Of a DNA stretch of 64,000 nt, positions 1 through 8,692 are shown in pieces. Numbering within the stretch: position 1 is the first letter of the stretch; each line of letters begins with the position of its first letter. Made by a program: the position numbers and the translations under genes. The notes beneath the pieces are model-generated. The model was given only the letters and a program-made list of their open reading frames with translations. It had not been told where the DNA came from and did no database searches. Source of the DNA: Azohydromonas caseinilytica (lineage in GTDB: Bacteria; Pseudomonadota; Gammaproteobacteria; Burkholderiales; Burkholderiaceae_C); the NCBI RefSeq assembly GCF_012927045.1, contig NZ_JABBFW010000004.1, positions 1-64,000 on the forward strand. The letters are read 5' to 3'.

Positions 1-4
1 ATCC

Positions 5-271
5 ATGCAGCACATCCTGGTGCAACGGGCATTGGCGGGCCAGTATTTACAAACGCCTGCAGCCATCATTGAGAACCTGGAGTGCGCCGCCCAGGCATGG
101 AACAGAAACCCCACGCCGTTTGTCTGGGGAGGCCCTCGACAAGGCCGGCGACGCAGGGCACGGGAGCGGATGCATCGACTGGCGGCTTCAGGCGCGTGTG
201 TCCTTCGACCGCTGCGTCGCTCAAGACCGGTTATGACTAAATTCCACCCATCGTGCCGGATGACCCACTAG
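5..271 (+). pseudogene. IS630-family transposase, C-terminal remnant
   Basis: The reading frame is open from the left edge of the window and ends at 271. It contains an [13 protein letters not shown] segment followed by an arginine-rich tail, which resembles the extreme C-terminus of IS630/Tc1-type DDE transposases (typically WN..PTPFVW). The catalytic domain, if present, lies outside the window. The ATG at 5 is simply the first Met in view and is unlikely to be the true start. The frame runs directly into a decayed IS5-family gene on the other strand, so it is probably a fragment left by successive insertions. Assignment rests on this short motif only. Confidence 0.5.
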
Positions 272-1405
272 TTTGGTGCCAAGGTGAACAGCGATCACGG
301 TCGTGGTCAGGTCGGCGTTACATGCGCGGGTGACGCAGTACCGGCAGAGCCGGCGGTGCGCCAGCCAGAGAACAAAGTGGCTAGAAACTGCAGGCACGAA
401 AAAACAGCTCCGATACCCAACCGGGCAATGGCGCGCAGCAGCCAGGGCAGGTTGTAGCCGACGACGCACAACACCGTATGCAAGGCCACCTTCCGAGCCG
501 TTGAGCCAGCAGGGCTGGCGCTCGTATTTGGCATGGCCGATGGCTGGCTTGATGACTTGGCGTCGGCGGGGCTGAGGTTGGGTGAGCCGCTTGACCTTGC
601 CGCGGTGAATGAGTTGCACAGGCGCCACGGCCGCGTCCACATCGCAGTAGCCCAACTCCACCACCACGGCGACCTTGGGCGCCACGCCGATATTTTGCAG
701 CAGCGTGGTGGCCTGCTCCCATCGCGCAGCCAGTGTGTGGCCGTCTCCAGACCTGCAGCGCAGCACGGGTCTTTCCGCCGAGGTGGACCATCTTTCGTTG
801 CACGTCGTGCAGCAGCGCTCCGAGGAGCGTGCGCTGGTGTCGCAGCGTACGGCCCCGCCAAGAGGTCTGCTTGGCGCGCGCATAGCTGCCAGCATTGCGC
901 TCCAACTCGCAGCCCTCGCGCTCGAAAGTCTCGCGTAGTCTGAGATCGGCACGCCGAGCCAGCCGAGCGATCTTCTGGCGTGCAACCTCCTGCAGCCGGC
1001 TATTGGTGGGGAAGGCGATGGTCTTCTCTTGCACCGTGGTGTCCACCGTCACCATCTCCAGCTCGGCCTTCTTCACCGCCTTCATCGCCACCGCGGCTTC
1101 GATGGTGGACTTGAGTAGCTGCTCCACGCCGGCCTCGCCCAGCACGCGGCGGAAGCGCCCGATCTGCGTGGCGTCGCACGGCAGCCGCGGCTCGTAGTAC
1201 TCCATGCCGCTGGAGAACTGCCAAACGACGTTCTCGCTCCAGCGCTCCATGACCGATTCGTCGCTCTCGTTGTAGGCGTGCTTGAGGTACAGCAGCGAGA
1301 CCATGAGCCGGATGGGCAGCCGCGGCCGTCCGGCATGGCTCACGCCCGCGCCGGCCACGGCAAGCGTCGGGCCGAAAAGGTCCGCACCTTCGATGCTGCG
1401 CCGCG

Positions 1406-1507
1406 TGTCACTTTCCGCCATATAGGCGCCATGGCGTTTTCGGCGTCATGGAGCCACGCGGTTTCCGCCGTAATGGAGCCACTTCGTTTTCGGCATATAG
1501 GAGCCAC
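1406..1507 (+). repeat. IS21 left end: four terminal repeats at 25-base spacing
   Basis: Four repeats of about 21 bases start at 1412, 1437, 1462 and 1487. Each has a TTTYCGSC start and a GGMGCCA end around a variable ATATA/TCATG core. They are presumed IstA-binding sites. The innermost copy is the perfect inverted match of 3981-4001 at the right end, which has only two copies. Confidence 0.8.
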
Positions 1508-1590
1508 CCAGGGCTGACGGACACCTCGATCTGAGCCCGGCCGCATCGGTGCTGAAGTGCGTGCCACACCAGGCAAGCACGGAGGCAGCG

Positions 1591-3139
1591 ATGGGCCGAA
1601 GGAGATTCGAGATGTTCCAGTACCGATCCGTGCTGGCGCAGATCCGGCGCGGCGCGTCCGACCGCGAGCTCGCACGCAGCCACGCCATGGGCCGGCGCAA
1701 GCTCGGCGAGTTCCGGGCACTGGCCGCCGTGCAGGGCTGGCTCGACGCCGAGGCGCCGCTGCCGGACGAGGCGCAGATCGCCGCGGCGCTGGAGCCGGCG
1801 AAGCAGGCTGCCCGCACCGTCTTCGCACCGTCAGCGCATCCAGGAGTGGCTGGAGCAGTCGGTGCCCGCCACCGCGATCGCCGGCCGCGCTCAAGTGCAA
1901 CCACGGCTACCCGGGCAGCTACTCGTCGCTGTACCGGATGATCGTCTCCATCCGCGGCGAGACGCCGCCGGCGGCCACCGTGCCGCTGGCGTTCGCGCCG
2001 GGCGAGGCGGCGCAGGTGGACTTCGGCGCCGGGCCGAAGCTGTTGCACCCCGACGGCAGCGTGCGGCGCACCTGGGCGTTCGTGATGACGCTGTGCTTCA
2101 GCCGCCACCAGTACGTCGAGTTCGTCTGGGACCAGACGGTGGCGACCTGGCTGGGCTGCCACCGCCGCGCCTTCGAGTGGTTCACCGCGGTACCCAGGCG
2201 GCTGGTGATCGACAACGCCAAGTGCGCCATCAGCAAGGCCTGCATCCACGACCCGGTGGTGCAGCGCGCCTACGCCGAGTGCGCCGAAGGCTGGAGGTTC
2301 CGGATCGACCCTTGTCCCCCAGGCGACGCCCCTAAAAAAGGAATCGTCGAAGTGGGGGTCAAGTTCGTGAAGATGAACTTCCTGCCCCTGCGCCAGTTCC
2401 GCGACTTGGCCGACCTCAACGCGCAGGCCTGCGGCTGGGTGATGGACGAGGCCGGCCAGCGCGTGCACGGCACCACGCGCCAGAAGCCGCTGACGCTGTT
2501 CGAGCTGGACCGGGCGCACATGCTGGAGCTGCCCGCCGTCGCGCCCGACCTGGGCACCTGGCACCGCGTCACGGTGCACCGCGACTGCCACGTCGCCCAC
2601 GAGCGGGCGCTGTACCCGGTACCGTTCACGCTGGTGGGCAAGACGCGTCAGACCGGTGGTCTGACCTACGCGCCACCGACACGGCGGTGTTCGTCTACCA
2701 CGAGCACCAGCTGGTGGCCACGCACCGGCGCGCGCAGCGCCCGGGCGAGCGCGTGAGCGTGCGTGACCACCTGCCGCCGGAGGCCCAGCTCTTCTTCGCC
2801 CACGACCGCGCCTGGTGCCTGCGCCAGGCGCGCGAGGTCGGCACCGCGTGCGCCGAGCTCATCGAGCAGATGCTCACCGACCGGATCCTGGAGCGGCTGC
2901 GCGCCGCCCAAGGCGTGCTGCGCATGCGCGACACCTACGGCGCCGAGCGGCTCGAAGCCGCGTGCGCGCGGGCGCTGCTGCATGCCAGCCCGTTCTACCG
3001 CACGGTCAAGATCATCCTGGCCGGCGGCTACGACCGACAGCCGCTGAGTGTGGCCGAGTTCGGCCACGTGCACGCGCCCGGCGCACGCTTCGTGCGCAGC
3101 GCGCAGCTGCTGTTCGACCCCGACGCTCCGCGTCACTGA
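1591..3139 (+). pseudogene. istA: istA, IS21-family transposase, frameshifted
   Basis: IstA is the DDE transposase of IS21 elements. The start at 1591 (MGRRRFEMFQYRSVLAQIRRG) gives the usual helix-turn-helix N-terminus. The protein is spread over three frames. The first runs to about 1818 (KQAARTVFAPS). A second covers RQRIQEWLEQSVPATAIAG up to about 1882. A third runs from ALKCNHGYPGSYSSLYRM to about 2660. The frame then shifts again, and the C-terminus reads VFVYHEHQLVATHRR to the stop at 3139. Catalytic landmarks are VDFGAG, VIDNAKCAI and PKKGIVEVGVKFVK; the expected Glu in the last is intact. At least three frameshifts make this a pseudogene unless some are sequencing errors. Confidence 0.85.
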
Positions 3140-3158
3140 CCCACCTGGAGTGCTTGCC

Positions 3159-3948
3159 ATGAACCCCATGCCAGTGCTGAGCCCGCACCTGAAGCAGCTG
3201 CGCCTCTCAGGCATCCTCGACTCGCTGGAGGCCCGTAACCGCCAGGCCATCGAGTCCAAGCTCGCCTACACCGAGTTCCTTGCCTTGCTGGTGGAGGACG
3301 AGGTCGCGCGGCGCGAGCAGAAGAAGTTCGTCACCCGGCTGCGGCGCGCCGCCTTCCGCAGCAGCAAGACGCTGGAGCAATTCGACTTCGAGCGGCTGCC
3401 CCAGCTCAACCGCGCCCTGGTGCACGAGCTCGCCACCGGGCGCTACCTGGAGGAGAAGTCGCCGGTCCTCATCGTGGGCCCGTGCGGCACGGGCAAAAGC
3501 CACTTGGCCCAGGCCCTGGGCCACTGTGCAGTGCGCCAGGGCGTGGACGTGGCCTTCATGACCTGCAGCCAGCTCACCGCCTCGCTCAACGCCGCCCGCG
3601 CCACCGGCGGCTACGAGCGACGGCTGGCCAACCTGGCGCGCGTGCCACTCCTGATCATTGACGACTACGGCCTCAAACCACTGCGGCCGCCGGCTGACGA
3701 GGACCTGCACGAGCTCATGGCCAAGCGCTACGAAAGCGTGACCACCATCGTCACCAGCAACCTTGACTTCCAGGAGTGGGACTAGGCCTTCCCGGCCAAC
3801 AAGCTACTGGCCAGCGCCACGCTGGACCGCATGCGCCACAACGCCTACTGCCTGGTGCTCGACGGCGCGAGCTACCGCATGCCGCGGCAACTCCCTACCC
3901 GTCGTCCACAACCGGCTTGCCAGCGGCTCCAAGGCCGCCCAAGCTTGA
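3159..3948 (+). pseudogene. istB: istB, IS21 helper ATPase, nonsense mutation
   Basis: IstB is the AAA+ ATPase that assists IstA. The start at 3159 (MNPMPVLSPHLKQLRLSGIL) lies 19 bases after istA. Walker A is GPCGTGKSHLAQAL and Walker B is LLIIDDYG. After TSNLDFQEWD an in-frame TAG at 3782-3784 replaces what is normally a Glu codon (WDEAF). The sequence after it still encodes the conserved AFPANKLLASATLDRMRHNAYCLVLDGASYRMP, and a further shift near 3890 is needed to recover the tail. The break therefore looks like a recent single G-to-T change in an otherwise well preserved gene. Confidence 0.88.
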
Positions 3949-4360
3949 GGCCGTCACCGGTGTCCTGAGAGCCCTTCGACGTGGCTCCTATATGCCGAAA
4001 AAGCCCGGCTCCTATATGCCGGAAAGTGACACCCCGCGCGGTCCTTGTGTGCCAGAACCGGCGCCAGGGCCGCTTCGATGTCCTTCCACAACATGCGCGT
4101 GGCCAGCACGGCCAGTGGGTGGCGCATGTCGATCATGGTCTCCAGCCGGGCGCGGAAGAAGTCGTCGGTACTCAGCGGGCAGGCTCCAGAACTCCCAGAA
4201 ACCGAATACCAGTAGAGCGTAATCCGGTAGTTTCTACCATCGGCGCAAGCCCCGAAACTTCAATGCCGGCGCGGGCTTACAGAGTTATGCAGGCCCGACT
4301 AACTAGGGTTTGGGTGCTAATTTGCCTATCTCTAACTGGGTGCGACTGTGTGTGCTGCTT

Positions 4361-5398
4361 TCACTCGTAGCCGTTGGGATTCTTAGATTGCCATCGCCAG
4401 CTATCAGTGCACATGCGATTCAGGTCGTGACGAGCACTCCATCCAAGTATTTTATGTGCAAAGGCTGGATCAGCATAACAAGCGGCAACGTCACCTGGAC
4501 GGCGCGCCGCGATTTTGAATGGAATTGTGTGTCCACACGCATCTTCGTAAGCTCCTACGACTTCCAAGACGCTGTATCCTTGACCAGTACCTAAATTTAC
4601 AGTGAGTGACTCATCGTTCTCGAGCAGGCGGTCTAGTGCCGCAACATGGCCTTCTGCTAAATCTGTCACATGAATATAATCGCGCACACCTGTTCCATCC
4701 GGGGTGGGGTAGTCGTTTCCGAAGATTTGCAAAAATGGACGCCTGCCTATTGCTACCTGTGCAACGTAGGGCATGAGATTATTGGGTGTATCGCGGGGGT
4801 CCTCGCCAATATCGCCGCTCTCATGGGCTCCAACAGGATTGAAGTAACGCAAGCAAGCCGTTTGCCATTGTGGATCTGAAGCGCCAAGATCTTTTAATAT
4901 CTGCTCGCCCATCAGCTTTGTCTGACCATATGGGTTGGTGGCGGACAGACTGGCATCCTCTGTAATGGGCAGTTTCTTCGGTATACCGTATACCGTGGCG
5001 CTAGAGCTGAATACAAAGCGTTTGCACTTGTGTCGCCGCATCGTGCGGCATACCGTCAGCAAGCCGCCCAAGTTGTTGGTGTAGTACTCCAAGGGGCGCT
5101 GTGTGGACTCCCCAACTGCCTTGAATGCAGCAAAATGAATAACTGCTTGAGGCTGATGGCGTGAAAAAATGCCCTCCAGAGAGTGTGTGTCACAGATATC
5201 GGCCTGTTCAAAAACAATAGGTTGTGTGCTCAAGCGCTTCAGGCGTGCCAATACCTGTGGAGAGCTGTTGCTGAAATTGTCTATGCCTACGACGCGATAG
5301 CCGGCCGCTTGTAGTGCGAGCCACGTATGGGATCCGATATATCCAGTAGCGCCTGTTAAAAGCACGGTGCACTTGGTGGGCAAGATGTTTGTGTTCAT
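4361..5398 (-). CDS. galE: UDP-glucose 4-epimerase
   Basis: GalE interconverts UDP-glucose and UDP-galactose with tightly bound NAD and supplies UDP-galactose for polysaccharide synthesis. It is a cytoplasmic short-chain-dehydrogenase-type enzyme. The NAD-binding motif TGATGYIGSH is at residues 15-24, SSSATVYG holds the catalytic Ser region, and YGQTK gives the Tyr-x3-Lys pair. The protein is full length (345 residues) and ends RWQSKNPNGYE. The ATG at 5398 is chosen because it overlaps the epsL stop as ATGA; a TTG eight codons upstream is a weaker alternative. It is the last gene of a three-gene minus-strand EPS set. Base composition is clearly lower in GC than the main chromosome. The next DNA downstream is the IS graveyard. 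Confidence 0.95.
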   Translation of the reverse strand: MNTNILPTKCTVLLTGATGYIGSHTWLALQAAGYRVVGIDNFSNSSPQVLARLKRLSTQPIVFEQADICDTHSLEGIFSRHQPQAVIHFAAFKAVGESTQRPLEYYTNNLGGLLTVCRTMRRHKCKRFVFSSSATVYGIPKKLPITEDASLSATNPYGQTKLMGEQILKDLGASDPQWQTACLRYFNPVGAHESGDIGEDPRDTPNNLMPYVAQVAIGRRPFLQIFGNDYPTPDGTGVRDYIHVTDLAEGHVAALDRLLENDESLTVNLGTGQGYSVLEVVGAYEDACGHTIPFKIAARRPGDVAACYADPAFAHKILGWSARHDLNRMCTDSWRWQSKNPNGYE

Positions 5399-6609
5399 TT
5401 TAATGCTGCTTGTAAATAACAATTGGCTGTGTTGGCCTTATAGGAGAAGCTTAAGTTTGACTCGGTGCTACGCGACTCGCGGGCTACATTGCAACCAACA
5501 GAGACATTGTTGGTGGCTGTCCATGTCGCGCCTAAGCTTGCTAGGCGTGTGGTATCGCTGCCCCGCTGCATCGGTGCACCAGATGGAGCAAAATTGACCA
5601 GTTTCCTATCGCTGTAGCGCATGCTGGCATTGAAGGTAATCTTCGAGGTTGCTTTCCATGCTCCGTCCAACATCACCGAGTTGGTAACGCGAGAGCCCGC
5701 GATGGGCTGATTGGGGGTATTGTCTGTAAAGCGTTCACTATCATCAGCATCGCGCAATAAAGAGGTTGTGAGTGCTAATTTGCCGGTTGGCTCCCATTTC
5801 CAGCGCAGCAGTCCTGTTAGTCCCGAAAAATCACGTTGTCTAGCTGAATCATAACGGCGCCGTTCATGAATGATTTTGCCGTCGAGATGGCTGGCACCTG
5901 AAACTGCCCAGTCACCAGTGAATTCTACTCCATGGCTATTGTACGCATCAGGTAGAGAAGGATATTTCCCGCGGGCTTCAACTGCTGCAGCGCCAAGCGT
6001 CAGTAAATCGCTCTTGTGCCAACGGGCACCGATTCGCAGCGCACGGCGATTATTTTCTCTGGAGCGGAAAGCAGGAGAGGAGTAATCGACTTCGCGAGCA
6101 TTAAGTGCACCAAACACCTGTAAATCGTTTCTTGCCGTGCCGCGCTGTACAGAGGCACTAAAACTGCGCTCGCGTTCAATGTTTTTTTCTTGCAGTGTCT
6201 CCTGAAACAGGGTGCTGTACGACGCCAGTGACTTCTCGGTGCCGAGCTTAAGTGCACCGGAGAAATTGCCTACGGTTTCCCAGTCCAGTCCTGATGCAAG
6301 CTTGTAGCCTGTGTTGTTCAACTCCTGAAGCTTATCAAAACGTTGCCGACGCAACTCAAGATCTGCATACACACGTTGTCGGCTGATAGGCTGGTTGAGG
6401 CCCGCAAGCAAAGCTCCCGTGGTGATCGAGTCCGATTGAGGCCCTTTAGCTTCAGGTACTCGGAAGATGTTGGAGTCGTGCCCTCGGCTGAGCGAGGCGC
6501 CCAAGTAGTACGGACTCATCTGGGCGTGGCTTGAAGTCACTACAGTAGCAAACAGCAGCCAACCGGCGGCGCTACGACACGCGCGTGGCAGGGTGTTAGT
6601 CAAAAGCAT
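5395..6609 (-). CDS. epsL: EpsL-like outer-membrane exopolysaccharide protein
   Basis: This 404-residue protein has a clear signal peptide (cleavage probably after SHA, residue 29). The mature part, starting QMSPYYLGASLSRGHDSNIFR, is made of alternating polar/hydrophobic strands such as LALTTSLLRD and ITFNASMRYSDRKL. It ends in a strand-like NCYLQAALK, as expected of an outer-membrane beta-barrel. This matches the EpsL family found in betaproteobacterial exopolysaccharide operons, thought to form a barrel needed for polymer export. The exact role is not established. The gene starts 18 bases after the sugar transferase and overlaps galE by four bases, indicating one transcript. The family is recognised by general character, so the symbol is moderately certain. 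Confidence 0.7.
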   Translation of the reverse strand: MLLTNTLPRACRSAAGWLLFATVVTSSHAQMSPYYLGASLSRGHDSNIFRVPEAKGPQSDSITTGALLAGLNQPISRQRVYADLELRRQRFDKLQELNNTGYKLASGLDWETVGNFSGALKLGTEKSLASYSTLFQETLQEKNIERERSFSASVQRGTARNDLQVFGALNAREVDYSSPAFRSRENNRRALRIGARWHKSDLLTLGAAAVEARGKYPSLPDAYNSHGVEFTGDWAVSGASHLDGKIIHERRRYDSARQRDFSGLTGLLRWKWEPTGKLALTTSLLRDADDSERFTDNTPNQPIAGSRVTNSVMLDGAWKATSKITFNASMRYSDRKLVNFAPSGAPMQRGSDTTRLASLGATWTATNNVSVGCNVARESRSTESNLSFSYKANTANCYLQAALK

Positions 6610-6627
6610 TTCTCCAGCGACGGCTTT

Positions 6628-8097
6628 TTAGTAAGCATTTCGGTCGAAGAAAACCAGCCGCGCTGTGCGCATCATGATGTGCAGATCCAGAGCGAGCGAC
6701 CAGTTACGCAGGTACTCCAGATCGTATTCCACACGGGCCTGCATTTTGTGGACCGTATCGGTCTCGCCACGGTGACCATTGACCTGTGCCCAACCCGTAA
6801 TGCCTGGTTTGACCTTGTGGCGCACCATGTACGCCTTGATCAGCTTGCGGTACTCCTCGTTATGAGCAACGGCATGCGGGCGTGGGCCGACGATGCTCAT
6901 GCTGCCCTGGAGTACGTTAAAGAACTGCGGCAACTCGTCCAATGATGTGCGGCGCAAGAACGCACCCGCAGGCGTGATACGAGGGTCCTGGCGCGTAGCC
7001 TGTCGAACCACGGCGCCATCATCTTGGCATGTCATGGTACGAAACTTGTAGACCAGGATCTCGCTGCCATCGAGGCCGTTACGTCGCTGCTTGAAGATGA
7101 CCGGACCGGGCGAGCTGAACTTTACACAGATGGCAATGACCACCAGCAATGGCGAAATCAACACCAAGATCAGAGAGGCCAATACCAAGTCGGAAATCCG
7201 CTTGACAAGCTCATTAGTGCCCGTGAATGGAGTTTCGCAAATGCCCACTACGGGAATGCCATTCATATCCTGAAGTCTGCCTTGGATGATGCTGATACCG
7301 AAGACGTCAGGTACAAAGAAGATGGAGGCCGTGGTGCCTTGAAGTGACTCCAGAAGTTCCACGATGCGAGGCTGCAAGCCCAAAGGCAGCGTGATGTATA
7401 CCTCCTTGATCCCATGAGTACGGATGTAGGGCGCCACGTCCTGCAGAGTGCCCAGCAAGCTGGTGGCGTCCTCGTGCACTCGCGCGTCGTGACGATCGTC
7501 AAAGTGCCCCACGAATTCACTTCCCTGGTCGCTGCTCTCTCTCAAGGCGCGGGCTACCTTTACACCGAGCAAACCACTACCTACCACGACTGCGGGACGC
7601 CGCAGGACGAGCCGAGTGGCGCGACGGCGCAGCACGACTTGTCCTGCGCATACTCCTAGCCAGATAAGAATAGGCGTAGTGAGCGCCCAGCTCAGCAGAA
7701 CACGCCGGTCGAAGTAGCCCAAGCTTTGCGTGGCGTAGCCGCACAACAGCAAGGCAAGCAGCAGAACGACCCAGCTGTTGATGATGTCTATGGCTGCAGC
7801 GAAGAGCGGGTCCTTGAAGCGTTGCCGCCCCGGGAACGTGAGCGCAAAGACCAAAAGACCCAGAACCAGGGCCGGACGCTCGATGGGCTGGCCATACCAG
7901 CGCGTGGACAGCAGGAAGACGGCTACAGCAATCGCGGGCTCCATGAAGGCCGCCACGAGGCTCGTGACTGACTGTGGTGCGCTGTAGAACGTCCGTTTGT
8001 AACTGCGATGGGCGATCATGGAATCCGGTTGAACAGCAACGGACGCGGCACGTTCATGCCTGCGCACCAGCTCCTTACCCCATTTATTGAAAGCCAT
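6628..8097 (-). CDS. Undecaprenyl-phosphate glucose-1-phosphate transferase (EPS initiation)
   Basis: The enzyme starts polysaccharide synthesis by moving a sugar-1-phosphate, usually glucose, onto undecaprenyl phosphate in the inner membrane. Several N-terminal hydrophobic segments (for example AVAVFLLSTRW, ALVLGLLVFALTF, SWVVLLLALLLCGY) precede a soluble nucleotide-binding-like region (AVVVGSGLLGVKVARAL). The C-terminal bacterial sugar transferase domain begins RISDLVLASLILVLISPLL. It carries the family signatures VIFKQRRNG, YKFRTM, SLDELPQFFNVLQG and SIVGPRPH. The start is uncertain. An ATG at 8178 would overlap the divergent ubiJ start. The ATG at 8097 is preferred; 8022 would give about 464 residues, close to the usual length. 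It is the first gene of the EPS set. Confidence 0.88.
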   Translation of the reverse strand: MAFNKWGKELVRRHERAASVAVQPDSMIAHRSYKRTFYSAPQSVTSLVAAFMEPAIAVAVFLLSTRWYGQPIERPALVLGLLVFALTFPGRQRFKDPLFAAAIDIINSWVVLLLALLLCGYATQSLGYFDRRVLLSWALTTPILIWLGVCAGQVVLRRRATRLVLRRPAVVVGSGLLGVKVARALRESSDQGSEFVGHFDDRHDARVHEDATSLLGTLQDVAPYIRTHGIKEVYITLPLGLQPRIVELLESLQGTTASIFFVPDVFGISIIQGRLQDMNGIPVVGICETPFTGTNELVKRISDLVLASLILVLISPLLVVIAICVKFSSPGPVIFKQRRNGLDGSEILVYKFRTMTCQDDGAVVRQATRQDPRITPAGAFLRRTSLDELPQFFNVLQGSMSIVGPRPHAVAHNEEYRKLIKAYMVRHKVKPGITGWAQVNGHRGETDTVHKMQARVEYDLEYLRNWSLALDLHIMMRTARLVFFDRNAY

Positions 8098-8167
8098 TCT
8101 CAGCCTTGGGACCGCCGAGCCCGCTTCGCTTCCCGTGGATGCGGGCGTCCAAATCTGGGTGCCTACA

Positions 8168-8692
8168 ATGCCGCGCATGTTGCACGCCCTTAATGCCCTG
8201 CTGGCTCCAGCCCTGATGCAGCGGTTGACTCTGCTTTTGAATCACGTGCTTGACAGCGAACCCGTGGCGAGGCAGTTGCTGCGCCCGCGTGACGGCGCGC
8301 TGGTGCAGTTGCATCTGGAGCGCTGGCCGCGTCTGTTGCCGCCATTGCCCACGCTGTGCTGGCGCGTTACGCCGGCGGGGCTGCTGGAGTGGTGTGAGAC
8401 GCCGCCGGCCGCGGCCCAGCTGCATGTGCGGGTGGACGCGTCCAATCCTGCAGCTCTTGTCGCCCAGTCGTTGACCGGCTCACAGCCTACGGTGCAACTC
8501 GATGGCGACGCGGCGCTGGCTGCTGACATCAACTGGCTGCTGCAGAACCTGCGCTGGGACGTTGCCGCGGATCTGGAGCGGGTGCTGGGCGCCGCGGCGG
8601 CGCAGCAGCTCAGCGCGGTGGGCGCAGCGCTGGCGCGCGGACTGCGGCAGGCCCTGCTCGGCGGCGCGGCGCGCTGGCGTGCCGGCTCATGA
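8168..8692 (+). CDS. ubiJ: Ubiquinone biosynthesis accessory factor UbiJ (SCP2 domain)
   Basis: UbiJ is a lipid-binding accessory protein of the soluble ubiquinone-biosynthesis complex. The 174-residue product has an SCP2-like fold region; the C-terminal part [31 protein letters not shown] is typical of betaproteobacterial UbiJ. The function is supported mainly by its position, overlapping ubiB as ATGA. An alternative ATG lies nine bases further in, at 8177. The upstream region is only about 70 bases from the divergent EPS operon. GC returns to the chromosomal level from this gene onwards, marking the right edge of the low-GC block. Confidence 0.85.
   Translation: MPRMLHALNALLAPALMQRLTLLLNHVLDSEPVARQLLRPRDGALVQLHLERWPRLLPPLPTLCWRVTPAGLLEWCETPPAAAQLHVRVDASNPAALVAQSLTGSQPTVQLDGDAALAADINWLLQNLRWDVAADLERVLGAAAAQQLSAVGAALARGLRQALLGGAARWRAGS

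Larger units (their letters stand above)
1406..4031 (+). mobile_element. IS21-family insertion sequence with broken istA and istB
   Basis: The element is bounded by 25-base inverted repeats, 1406-1430 and 4007-4031, that start TGTCACTTTCCG and match at 23 of 25 positions. Inside each end a second repeat, 1487-1507 and 3981-4001, is a perfect 21-base inverted match. The left end carries four related copies starting at 1412, 1437, 1462 and 1487, exactly 25 bases apart. This fits the multiple transposase-binding repeats known at IS21 ends. Flanks are CCGCG at 1401-1405 and CCCCG at 4032-4036, a likely 5-base target duplication with one mismatch. The element carries istA and istB in the usual order. 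Both have lost their reading frames, so it cannot move on its own. Confidence 0.9.
307..4190 (-). pseudogene. IS5-family transposase, decayed and split by an IS21-family element
   Basis: The gene is read on the minus strand. Its N-terminal part lies right of the IS21 element (about 4190 to 4032) and reads DFFRARLETMIDMRHPLAVLA. The rest lies left of it, from 1400 downwards: EGADLFGPTLAVAG, then LPCDATQIGRFRR and the first catalytic-type aspartate in TVDTTVQEK. Removing 1406-4031 plus one 5-base flank copy rejoins the two parts in frame as HKDRAG-RSIEGADLFG. Further decay is visible. The frame is lost near 790, about 60-90 codons appear deleted before DGHTLAARWEQ, and the C-terminus (HTVLCVVGYNLPWLLRAIA) is in a third frame from about 510. 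The gene is therefore inactive. Family assignment follows IS5-type transposases with the RHPLAVLA / DATQIGRFRR motifs. Confidence 0.8.

Noticed and set aside
4034-4038. Exact CCGCG target duplication two bases outside the IS21 right repeat
   Set aside because: It would need extra bases at one end only and breaks the IS5 frame. The 4-of-5 duplication at 4032-4036 restores the frame and fits the repeat ends.
5396-5422. Earlier TTG start for galE
   Set aside because: The ATG at 5398 overlaps the epsL stop as ATGA and begins the normal GalE N-terminus.
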